A stretch of DNA of 64,000 nucleotides from Amycolatopsis orientalis DSM 43388. GTDB lineage: Bacteria > Actinomycetota > Actinomycetes > Mycobacteriales > Pseudonocardiaceae. The stretch is from positions 190,612-254,611 of the forward strand of contig NZ_ASXG01000015.1 in assembly GCF_000411975.1 (NCBI RefSeq), read 5' to 3'. The translations under genes and the position numbers were made by a program. Numbering within the stretch: the first letter of the stretch is position 1; each line of letters starts with the position of its first letter. Below the pieces are notes generated by a model. That model worked only from the letters and a program-made list of their open reading frames with translations. It was not told the DNA's origin and searched no databases. This document shows, in pieces, positions 40,439 through 49,000 of the stretch.

Positions 40439-40452
40439 GGTTCTCGCTGAAG

Positions 40453-40491
40453 ACGGCCCCTGGCATCCGCGGATGCCAGGGGCCGTTTTTT
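40453..40491 (+). terminator. Rho-independent terminator after etfD
   Basis: A 16-bp perfect stem with arms ACGGCCCCTGGCATCC and GGATGCCAGGGGCCGT, followed by TTTTTT. It begins 15 bases after the stop codon. Confidence 0.95.
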
Positions 40492-40573
40492 CGCGCGACC
40501 CGGGACATTTGTCAGTGCCGGATGATGATGTTCGGCCCGGGGCGGCGCACGCGCGCGCTGCGACGCTCCCGGC

Positions 40574-41509
40574 ATGACCTTCCGGAAGACCGCAGTCGCC
40601 GCACTGGCCGCCCTTTCGCCGTTCTTCGCCGAATTCCTGCTCGGCGACCAGTACCTGTCCGGCCCGCCGCAAGCGGGTCGGCAACTGGTCATGTTCGCGA
40701 TGTTCGTGACGCTCTACGGGGCCGGCGCGGTGTTGATCCGCGAAGCCGCGCGGCGGATGAATCGCGGCTGGCCGACCATCATCGCGCTGGCGCTCGCGTA
40801 CGGCGTCGCAGAAGAAGGACTGCTGACCCAGACCCTCTTCAACCCGCACTATCTCGACCTCGATCTGCTTAAGCCCGCGTACGTTCCTTGGCTGGGTATC
40901 GGCGGACAGTGGACTGTGTACGTGCTGACGCTGCACGTGGTGTGGAGCATCGCCACGCCCATCGCGATCGCGGAAGCCTTCTTCGGCCGTACGTCGTGGT
41001 TGCGCAGGCCTGGGCTCTGGGCATGGAGCGGCGTATTAGCCATCGGCTGTGCGGCGACGTTCTTCGTGAGCTACCAAATGAGGCATTTCCTCGCGTCTCC
41101 GGCACAGCTGGTCGGCGCGTTCCTCGTCGCCGCCGTACTCGTATTCGGCACACTTCGCCGCACTGTCACCCCGAAGCCGGTGCGCGGCAACGGTTGGCTC
41201 GGCTTCGCGGTCGGCGCAATCGCAAGCACGCTGTTTCAGGTCGTCATGCAAAAGTCGCTCCTCCCTCCGTGGCCGAACGTGGTCGTGATGCTGGCGTTGG
41301 AAGCGGCAGTGGTTGCGTACGCGATCCGCGTGCGTCCTCCCGCCATTTCGCTGGCCGCGGGTGCCACCGTGACGTACGGCTGGGTCGGGTTGCTGTCGGC
41401 CGTGAACGCGGGCTTCGCCGCGACAGTCGAACAGGCGGTGCTGGTCGCGGTCGCCTTAGCCCTCGTCGTGGCCGCTGGTAGCAGGCGGCGTACCCCGCAG
41501 GGCAGTTAG
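40574..41509 (+). CDS. Multi-pass membrane protein of unknown function
   Basis: A 311-residue protein with about eight hydrophobic helices. I do not recognise the family with certainty. The acidic motif in YGVAEEGLLTQTLFN, within a membrane-border region, recalls the EExxxR-type glutamate pair of CPBP intramembrane proteases, but the partner residues I would expect (a later FxxxH) are not convincing. It starts at an ATG 83 bases after the etfD terminator and is followed within 11 bases by the cation efflux gene, so they may share a transcript. Confidence 0.75.
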   Translation: MTFRKTAVAALAALSPFFAEFLLGDQYLSGPPQAGRQLVMFAMFVTLYGAGAVLIREAARRMNRGWPTIIALALAYGVAEEGLLTQTLFNPHYLDLDLLKPAYVPWLGIGGQWTVYVLTLHVVWSIATPIAIAEAFFGRTSWLRRPGLWAWSGVLAIGCAATFFVSYQMRHFLASPAQLVGAFLVAAVLVFGTLRRTVTPKPVRGNGWLGFAVGAIASTLFQVVMQKSLLPPWPNVVVMLALEAAVVAYAIRVRPPAISLAAGATVTYGWVGLLSAVNAGFAATVEQAVLVAVALALVVAAGSRRRTPQGS

Positions 41510-41519
41510 TCTTTCCGGC

Positions 41520-42512
41520 GTGAGCGACGAAACGGAAGGCGGCGGCGAAAGCACCCTCACCGTCGTACTGGCCGGCGGGGTGAACCTGGCGATCGCGGTG
41601 CTGAAGCTCGTCGCGGGCATCATCACCGGATCGGGCGCGATGCTGTCGGAGGCCGCGCATTCGGTCGCCGACACCATCACCGAGGTCCTGCTGCTCACCG
41701 CGTTGAAACGGTCGGAACGGCCGGCGGATCGCCGCCATCCGTTCGGGTACGGCAAGGAGCGGTACTTCTGGTCGCTGCTGGCCGCGGTGTCGATCTTCGC
41801 TTCCGGCGCGGTTTTCGCGCTCTACGAAGGATTCACCACCGTTTTCGGCGAGGGCGCGGAGCAGACGAAACCGATCGTCGGCTACATCGTGCTGGGGCTG
41901 GCTTTCGCGATGGAATCGGTGTCGTGGGCGCAGGCGGTCCGCCAGGTTCGCCGCGACGCGAAGGCCGAGCAGCGGCCGTTCTTCGCTTACCTGCGGATGA
42001 TCGACGACCCGGCCCCGAAGACGGTGCTGTTCGAGGACTCCGCCGCGCTGATCGGCCTGCTGCTCGCGTTCGCCGGGATCGGGCTGCACCAGCTGACCGG
42101 CTCGGACGTGTGGGACGGCCTCGCCTCGATCCTCATCGGCGTGCTGCTCGCGTGCGTCGCGTACTTGCTCGGCAGCACGAACCGCGGTCTCCTGGTCGGC
42201 CGCCAGGCGGATCCGCGCCTGGTCCGCGGCATCCGGGACCACCTCGGGGCCGCGCCGGAAATCGACGCACTGGTGGACCTGCAGACCATGCTGATGGGCA
42301 CCGACCACGTTCTGGTCTGCGCCCGCGTGGACTTCGACGACGCGCTCGGCGCCTCCGACCTGGAACACGCGTGCGTGCGGCTGGCGGACGAACTGAGCGA
42401 GCGGTTCCCGGACGTCTCGGAAGTGTTCATCGAACCGGTGCCGCGGACGGATCCGAAACTGCGCGCGACAGTGCTGGCCCGATACGGCCTTCCGCCGCGG
42501 CCGAATCAGTAG
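41520..42512 (+). CDS. Cation diffusion facilitator transporter
   Basis: A 330-residue CDF-family divalent-metal exporter (zinc, iron, cobalt or manganese). The membrane metal site has AAHSVADT (His47, Asp51) and the second acidic site lies in FEDSAALIG. Six helices are followed by a cytoplasmic domain (VRGIRDHLGAAPEIDALVDLQTMLMGTDHVLVCARVDF...VFIEPVPRTDP). The text KTVLFEDSAALIGLLLAF puts it near the SLC30A9-like subgroup. GTG start. Its last 7 bases overlap the convergent CAP gene. Confidence 0.92.
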   Translation: MSDETEGGGESTLTVVLAGGVNLAIAVLKLVAGIITGSGAMLSEAAHSVADTITEVLLLTALKRSERPADRRHPFGYGKERYFWSLLAAVSIFASGAVFALYEGFTTVFGEGAEQTKPIVGYIVLGLAFAMESVSWAQAVRQVRRDAKAEQRPFFAYLRMIDDPAPKTVLFEDSAALIGLLLAFAGIGLHQLTGSDVWDGLASILIGVLLACVAYLLGSTNRGLLVGRQADPRLVRGIRDHLGAAPEIDALVDLQTMLMGTDHVLVCARVDFDDALGASDLEHACVRLADELSERFPDVSEVFIEPVPRTDPKLRATVLARYGLPPRPNQ

Positions 42513-43270
42513 CCGAAGTCCTGCGTCCAATACCGGCCGTCGGTCGCGACGCCGACGCCCAGTTTCGTCAGCGAGCAGTTGAGGATGTTCCTGCGGTGCC
42601 CGCTGGAGTTCATCCACATCCGCATCACCTGGTCGGCGCTCGTCGCGCCCTTCGCGATGTTCTCCGCGCCCGGCTTGGGGTATCCCGCGGCGGTGATGCG
42701 GTCGGCGAAGCTCTCGCCTTCCGGGGTGTCGTGGGAGAAATAGTCGCGCTGGGACATGTCGTCGCTGTGCCCCTGCGCCGCTTTGTCGAGATGTGCTTCC
42801 TCGGCCACCGGGTCGCAGCCCGCCTTCTCCCGCTCGTCGTTGACCAGCGCGAGGACCTGCCCCGTCAGCGTCGGCGCGCTGCGCGGTTTGGGGGAGGCCG
42901 TCGTACTGCTGCTCGTCGGAGTGTCCTCTTTGGACTCTTTAGCGGGCGGCGGCAGCGGTGCCGGAGTGGCCGACGTCGACGGCGGCGACGGCGGCGTTGA
43001 CGGCGGCGGTGCCTGCGTCGTCGCGGGCGCGCTGGTGCTCGGGGTCGCCGACGTGGAGGACGCCGGCGACACCGCGAACGGCCGCAGCGCACCCGCGGAC
43101 GTCTCGTCGTCGCGCGTTTCCGGGACAGCGACGCTCAGTGTGCCGAGGTGCCCGGAGCGCAGCGCGAAAGTCCCACCGGCTGCTCCGAGCCCTCCTAGAA
43201 GAACACTGAGAGTCACCGTCACCGCTCGAACGCGCACACTAATGGAGGACACAGCCGCGGAAACTATCAC
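42506..43270 (-). CDS. Secreted CAP-domain (SCP/PR-1) protein
   Basis: A 254-residue exported protein. The N-terminus has a signal or anchor helix (VTVTLSVLLGGLGAAGGTFAL), then about 85 residues of Pro/Ser/Thr-rich linker, then a CAP domain (about 135-254) with ALVNDEREKAGCDPV, AAQGHSDDMSQRDYFSHDTPEG, GAENIAKGATSADQVMRMWMNSSGHRRNIL and the closing YWTQDFGY. CAP domains bind lipids or act on cell-wall and protein targets; the role is unknown. It follows rph on the same strand after 49 bases. The GTG at 43270 has no obvious Shine-Dalgarno; starts a few codons later are possible. Confidence 0.88.
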   Translation of the reverse strand: MIVSAAVSSISVRVRAVTVTLSVLLGGLGAAGGTFALRSGHLGTLSVAVPETRDDETSAGALRPFAVSPASSTSATPSTSAPATTQAPPPSTPPSPPSTSATPAPLPPPAKESKEDTPTSSSTTASPKPRSAPTLTGQVLALVNDEREKAGCDPVAEEAHLDKAAQGHSDDMSQRDYFSHDTPEGESFADRITAAGYPKPGAENIAKGATSADQVMRMWMNSSGHRRNILNCSLTKLGVGVATDGRYWTQDFGY

Positions 43271-43319
43271 GAACTGATTACGATGGTTACCTCCAAATGG
43301 CGCAGCGGCCGGAGACCCA

Positions 43320-45911
43320 CTATCGGGCGTCGAGAACCTCGAGGTACCCGTCCGTGCCGTTGACCCGGATCCGCTGTCCGTCCTTGATCAGCCGCGTCGC
43401 GTTCTGGACTCCGACGACCGCGGGCAGGCCGTACTCCCGGGCGATCACCGCGCCGTGCGTCATCTGGCCGCCGACCTCGGTCACCAAGCCGGTGATCGCG
43501 ACGAACAGCGGCGACCAGCTCGGATCCGTGTACGCCGTGACGAGGATGTCGCCGGGTTCGAGAGCGGCGTCGGCGAGGTCCAGGATGACGCGGGCGCGTC
43601 CTTCGATGGTCCCAGCCGACACCGGCAGCCCGACGAGCGCGCCTTCCGGCAGGTCCGCGCGGCGGTACTTCCCGGAGAGCGCCTCGCCGTCCGACGTGAG
43701 CACGCGCGGCGGCGTCAGCGAGGCAAAGGACCGGAACTCTTCCTTGCGCCGCCGGATCAACTCGCGGTCCACCTCGTGGGTCCGCACCACCTCCCGGAAT
43801 TCCCGCAACCGCAAGAAAAAGAGGTCTTCCGGCTCATCGAGCACTCCGGCCCGCACCAACCGCCGCGCCTCGTCCAGCAGCGCCTGCTTGTACGCGAAAT
43901 ACCGGCTGACCATGCCGTACTTCGGGTATTCGCGATATCCGGTGAACGTGCGGACACGCTCGATCATCCGCTCGGTTTCCTCGGCCTTCGCCACGCCGTC
44001 CGGCAAGGCGCGCAAGCGTTCCAGCACGTCCCGTGCCTTGTCCAGCGCCTCCCGCCGGCCTTCTTCGAAGCGCCGCTTCCCGGCCCCCGGCTCGAAGTTT
44101 TTGATGTTGGACAACAACATCGGCACCAGCGCGACCGGCTGTTCGCTCCATCGCGGCCGGGTGATGTCGATCTCACCGACGCAGCGCATGCCGTACTTGT
44201 CGAGGTATCCCTGGATCGCCGCGCGCGATTCCTCGCCGCCGGGCAGCTTCGGCAGCTCGTCCAGGAACCCGTTGTCCTCGACGTCCTGCAGGAAAGCGCC
44301 GACCTCGGGATGGTTCCGCACGACGTCCGCGACGTCGAGGAGCGCCAGGCCCATCTCCGCGGTGACGTTGTGCGGAACGGACTGGGTGAGTGTGTCGGCG
44401 ACGTTCTTTTCGCCCAGCCAATCCCGCAGGTGGTCGTTCAGCCACCAGGACGCCTGCATCGCCGCGGTGAACACCTGGTGGCTGCGCGGGTCGAAGAGGA
44501 TCCGGCGCAGTTCCTTGATGTCCTCGAAAATGAAGTCGAGCAACTCGTTGCCGGACTTCGTGGCGATTTCGCGCCGCAGCGTGGCGACGGAGGCTTCGCT
44601 GTGCCCGATCAGCTCGGTGACGACGGCCGGATCGGTCTCGATGGTGGCCGGGGCGACGCCGGGCACCTGCGCGCCGGGCGCGTCTTCGTCGGCCAGCGGA
44701 AGGAAGCCCTCGCGGGAAAGCACGGTCTCCAGCGCGTCTCCCATCAGCGGGTCGGTTTTCCCGGCTACCTCAAGGAAACCGGCGCGGCTCTTGGGCACGG
44801 TCAACAGCGGGGTGGCGTCGGCGAACAGCCGTCCGCCCGCCTCTGCCATCGGCCGCGGGGTCGTCAGCTGCCAGACCGACAGGCCCAGCGGCTTCATCGC
44901 GTCGGTCATCATCTGCTGGTGCCCGACCGAGACGTAGACGCGGTTTCCCTCGCCGGTAGCCTCCGGAATCGGGAACAACGTGGTGATCGGGCGGCTCTGC
45001 ACGATCTGGAACTCGTCGTCGGCCAGGCACCATTCGATGTCCTGCGGGCGGCCGAAATGCGCTTCGATCGCGCGGCCGAGTTCCACCAGCCGCACGACCT
45101 GGTCGTCGGTCAGCGCGGCCTGGTCCCGCTGGTCCTCGGCGATCGGTTGCTCTTCGGTACCGCCGCCCTCCACGGCCAAGACGGCGCGCTGTTTGGCGGA
45201 AATCTCCTTATCGATGATCTCGCCGTCGCGCACCTGGTAGTGGTCGGCGTTGACCAGGCCGGACACCAGTGCCTCACCGAGGCCGAAGCTGGCCTCGACC
45301 GTGGCGACCTTCCGGTTCGACGTCACCGGGTCGGCGGTGAAGAGAATCCCGGCCGCCTGCGGGAAGACCATCTGCTGCACGACCACGGCCATGCGGACTT
45401 TCCGGTGGTCGAAGCCGTTGCGCAGCCGGTACGTCACGGCGCGTTCGGTGAACAGGGACGCCCAGCACCGGCTGAGGTGCCGCAGAACCGATTCCGCGCC
45501 GATGACATTGAGATAGGTGTCCTGCTGACCAGCAAAGGAAGCCCCGGGAAGGTCCTCCGCGGTGGCGCTCGACCGGACCGCGTAGGCGCGGCCGTCGACT
45601 AGCGCGTCGGTGATCTCCGCCGCGAGATCGTCCGGGATGGCGATCGCTTCCAGCGCCTGCCGGACCTCCGCGCTGCCTGCGCTGATCGCGTCCCGGTCGT
45701 CCGGATCGAGGTTCGACAACCGGTCCAGCGGCCCGGCCAGTTCCGGCGCGTTCGCGAGGATCCGCTCGAACGCTTCCGTCGTCACGCAAAAGCCGGGCGG
45801 CACGCGGACCCCGTCGATCCGCGCGAGTTCGCCCAGATGCGCGCCCTTGCCTCCGACGAGCGCGACCTGCTCCCGGTCGATCTGCTGGAGACCGAGCACG
45901 TAGCTGCCCAT
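43320..45911 (-). CDS. rph: Rifampin phosphotransferase (antibiotic inactivation)
   Basis: An 863-residue three-domain dikinase-like enzyme. The N-terminal ATP-grasp part has VGGKGAHLGEL and YAVRSSATAEDLPGASFAGQQDTYLNV, the middle is the rifampin-binding domain, and the C-terminal swivelling domain has the phospho-carrier histidine in GGQMTHGAVIAREYG (His819). Length and order match rifampin phosphotransferases (RPH, about 865 residues), which phosphorylate the drug at C21 with ATP. PEP synthase is shorter and differs in the middle domain. An RAE-type palindrome stands about 90 bases upstream, which supports this call. Confidence 0.93.
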   Translation of the reverse strand: MGSYVLGLQQIDREQVALVGGKGAHLGELARIDGVRVPPGFCVTTEAFERILANAPELAGPLDRLSNLDPDDRDAISAGSAEVRQALEAIAIPDDLAAEITDALVDGRAYAVRSSATAEDLPGASFAGQQDTYLNVIGAESVLRHLSRCWASLFTERAVTYRLRNGFDHRKVRMAVVVQQMVFPQAAGILFTADPVTSNRKVATVEASFGLGEALVSGLVNADHYQVRDGEIIDKEISAKQRAVLAVEGGGTEEQPIAEDQRDQAALTDDQVVRLVELGRAIEAHFGRPQDIEWCLADDEFQIVQSRPITTLFPIPEATGEGNRVYVSVGHQQMMTDAMKPLGLSVWQLTTPRPMAEAGGRLFADATPLLTVPKSRAGFLEVAGKTDPLMGDALETVLSREGFLPLADEDAPGAQVPGVAPATIETDPAVVTELIGHSEASVATLRREIATKSGNELLDFIFEDIKELRRILFDPRSHQVFTAAMQASWWLNDHLRDWLGEKNVADTLTQSVPHNVTAEMGLALLDVADVVRNHPEVGAFLQDVEDNGFLDELPKLPGGEESRAAIQGYLDKYGMRCVGEIDITRPRWSEQPVALVPMLLSNIKNFEPGAGKRRFEEGRREALDKARDVLERLRALPDGVAKAEETERMIERVRTFTGYREYPKYGMVSRYFAYKQALLDEARRLVRAGVLDEPEDLFFLRLREFREVVRTHEVDRELIRRRKEEFRSFASLTPPRVLTSDGEALSGKYRRADLPEGALVGLPVSAGTIEGRARVILDLADAALEPGDILVTAYTDPSWSPLFVAITGLVTEVGGQMTHGAVIAREYGLPAVVGVQNATRLIKDGQRIRVNGTDGYLEVLDAR

Positions 45912-46001
45912 TCGTTCGTTTCCCCCGTCTGTGGTCGTTCTCGGCTCTCGTTCGCCGGCGAGCGGCAGCCTGTGTCGGCTGGAGATTCTGCGGTACCACC
46001 C

Positions 46002-46021
46002 GGGTCTTGCGGCAAGGCCCC
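46002..46021. promoter_or_regulatory. Rifamycin-associated element (RAE) upstream of rph
   Basis: An inverted repeat with left arm GGGTCTTGC, a central G, and right arm GCAAGGCCC(C) lies 91-110 bases before the rph start. It matches the 19-bp RAE palindrome described upstream of rifamycin-inactivation genes in actinomycetes (as I recall it, GGGGCTTGC...GCAAGGCCCC) at all but one or two positions. RAE drives rifampin-induced expression, so rph is probably inducible here. Confidence 0.88.
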
Positions 46022-46085
46022 CACTGCGTTATAAGTTAAATACGGCAGGGAGAGATGTTCTTCGCTGCCTTTTCTTTTGCCTTCC

Positions 46086-49000
46086 TCACGGGCCGACCTT
46101 CGTCGTCGTGGTGGCCTCCGTCGAGACTGTCCGACCAGTCTGGTCAAGCGCGATCGCGCTCGTTGTGGTGGTGACGTCCGCGCGAGCCGAAAGCGTGCAG
46201 GCGCGGATGACCTGCTCGCCCGGAGCCAGCTGGGGGACGGTGAACGAGCAGGCCGGGTCCGCGTCGCGAACGGTCACCTCGTGCAAGGGCGCGTCCCCGG
46301 TGTTGCGGAGGATGCTCACGTACGTCACCGGGTCACCGGGCCGGATGGGCTGGCGCAGGTAATCGCGGCGCAGGTCCAGCGCTGGGCGAAGCACCACGTA
46401 GTCCGCTTTCCCGGTCGCGGTGACCGGCGGTCCCCACGGGGCAGCGGCGGTCGCGGTGGTCTGCAGGGCAGTTGCCGGAGCCACGCACTGGTAGCGCTGG
46501 GTTCCACCGACCGGAAGCTCGGCGAAGGTGTGCCCGCAGGCCGGATCGCCAGTCACCCGGACGTCGTGCAGCGGCTGGTCGCCGGTGTTGGTCAGCACGA
46601 CCTCGAACGGCACCGCGTCGTCGGCTCGATACGCGCTGCCGGCGGCGTGTTTGGCGACGGTCAGCGCGGGCTTTTTCACCTTGAACGACGCCTGGGCGGA
46701 AGCGCTCACGGTGCGCTGCGTCGGGTCCGTTCCGGTCGCCTTAGCGGTGTTCGTGAAGCCCTCCGCGCCCGCGGTGATCGTGCACTGGTACTCGAGCTGC
46801 GCGTCCGGGGCGAGGCTCGGGATCTGGTGCCCGCAGGCCGGGGTGCGATCGTCCACAACGGACACCGCGGTCAGCGGCACGTCCCCGACGTTGCGGACCA
46901 GCAGCGAGAAGGTGACCTTGTCGCCCTGGCGCACCTCGTACGGCTGGGCGGCCTTCATCAGCGCGAGTTCCGGGTGGATGACGTCGATCTTCGCCGACCC
47001 GGACGCGGTGACCGGGCGATTCGTCGGGTCGGTGCCGGTCAGTGCGGCGACGACGGTGAAGTCGTCCGGCTTGGCCTTCACGGTGCATTGGTAGCTCTGC
47101 CCGGCACCGGGGTCGAGGCGGTCGAATTTCTTCGTGCAGGCGGGGTCGTTGCTGGTCACCGCGGTGAGCGGGACATCGCCGGTGTTGGTGACGGCGACCG
47201 TCACGGTGAGCGGGTCGCCGGCCCGCGCGACGGTCGGGTTCGCCGAGGTCGTCACGGTGAGCGCGGGGTGGATGACGTCGACGTGCGCGTCGGCGGACGC
47301 GGTGAGCGGCGGACCGGCCGGCGGGGTGCCGGTCACGTGCGCGGTGCTGACCGCGTCGTCGGCCGGGGCGGGGATGGTGCAGTCGTAGGCCTTGTTGGCT
47401 TTCGGAGCGAGGGTGTCCAGGTCTTTCGCGCACGAGCCCTGGTCGGCGACCTGGACGGCGGTCAGCGGGGCGTCGCCGGTGTTGGTGGCCGTGATGGTGA
47501 AGGTGACCGGGTCGCCAGCGCGGAAGGGACCGCCGTGGACGGTCTTCGTCAACGCCAATCCCGGGTGCACGACGGTGAACGCGGCGTCCGCCGTGGCGGT
47601 TACCGTGCCGCCGATCGGGTCGGCGGCGGTCACCTTCGCGGTGTTCGAGTAGCCGTCCTGCCCGGCTTTGACGGTGCAGGTGTAGTGCTGTTCTTCACCG
47701 GCGGCCAGCGCGGGCAAGTCGCGGACACAGCCAGGAGTCTTTTCGTCCACAATGGACACCTGGGTCAGCGGGACGTCTCCGCTGTTGCGCACGGTGACGG
47801 TGAAGGTGACTTCGTCCCCCTCGCGCACCTGCGTCGGCGCGACAGTCTGGGCGAGCTGGACGGCCGGGTGGATGACGTCGACGTGCGCGCTCGCGGTCGC
47901 GCTGACCGGGCGGCCGGACGGATCGGTGCCGGTGACCGTCGCGTCGCTGGTGAGGTCGTCAGTCGCGGGCCGGGTGCAGGTGTAGGTCTGCTTTGCCTGC
48001 GGGGCAAGGGTTCCCACCCGCTTGACGCATTCCGGCACGGCGGGGTCGGCGACCTGCGTGTCGTGGAGTTCGGTGTCGCCAGCGTTGGTGACGGTGAAGG
48101 TGAACGTCGCGGGCGCGCCCGGGCGCACGACGGCGGGCGCGACGCTCTGTGCGAGCGTGACGAGCGGATGGATCACGTCGATCGCTGCCTCGGCCGCTGC
48201 GGTCACCGGCGCTCCGACCGGCGGTTTCGCGGTGACCTGCAGTGCTTCGGTCACGTCGGTGCTCGGTGCGGTGGTGGTGCAGTCGAACGTCCAGTTGGCA
48301 CCCGGGGCGAGCGCGTCGCGCTGCTGCGCGCAGCCTTCGGCGCGGGCCATCGAGGTGACGGCCAGTCCGGTGAGCGGCACATCCCCGGTGTTCACCACGA
48401 TCACGTGCACCGCAACGGCGTCGTTTTCGCGGAACGGTCCACCTTGGACACTCGCGGTCAAGCTGACCGCCGGGTGCTGCACGGTGAACGACGCACTCGC
48501 CTTTGCGCTGACCGGGCGGCCAGTCGGGTCGGTGCCGGTGACGGTCAGGTCGTTCGGGAAGCCCTGGGCCCCGGCGACTGTGCCGCAGGTGAAGGTCTGC
48601 TTGCCTTGGGCAGCAACAGTTCCGAGAGTTCGGGCGCATTCCGCGACCCGGTCGTCGGCCACCGTGACGTCATGGAGTTCGGCGTCTCCGCTGTTGCGCA
48701 CTGTGACGGTGAAGGTGACATGGTCCCCCTCGCGCACCTGCGCGGGCGCCGCGGCGACAGCAGCCTCCAACGTCGGGTGAACCACGTCGACCCGCGCCTC
48801 CACAGTGGCGCGCTGTGTCGTGCCGAGCTGATCTTTACCAGTCGCGACCACGGTGTTGGTCACGTCGTCCGCAGGAGCTAACTGTTCGCACTTGTACGTC
48901 TCGACCGCGTTGGGTGCCAGCGTGCCGAACTTGCGGACACAACCGGGCACGCTGTCGTCGGCTACCGCGACGTCGTCGAGCGGCACGTCGCCAGCGTTGC

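Noticed and set aside
38081..40936. 951-codon frame antisense to etfD
   Set aside because: Shadow of a GC-rich gene: Arg/His/Gln-rich with no recognisable domain.
43320..45911. Phosphoenolpyruvate synthase
   Set aside because: Both are dikinases, but size, middle domain and the RAE upstream favour rifampin phosphotransferase.
46077..48881. 934-codon frame antisense to the Ig-repeat gene, full of GDGEGD-like repeats
   Set aside because: Its repeats are simply the reverse reading of the 13 repeats. It has no signal peptide or ribosome site.
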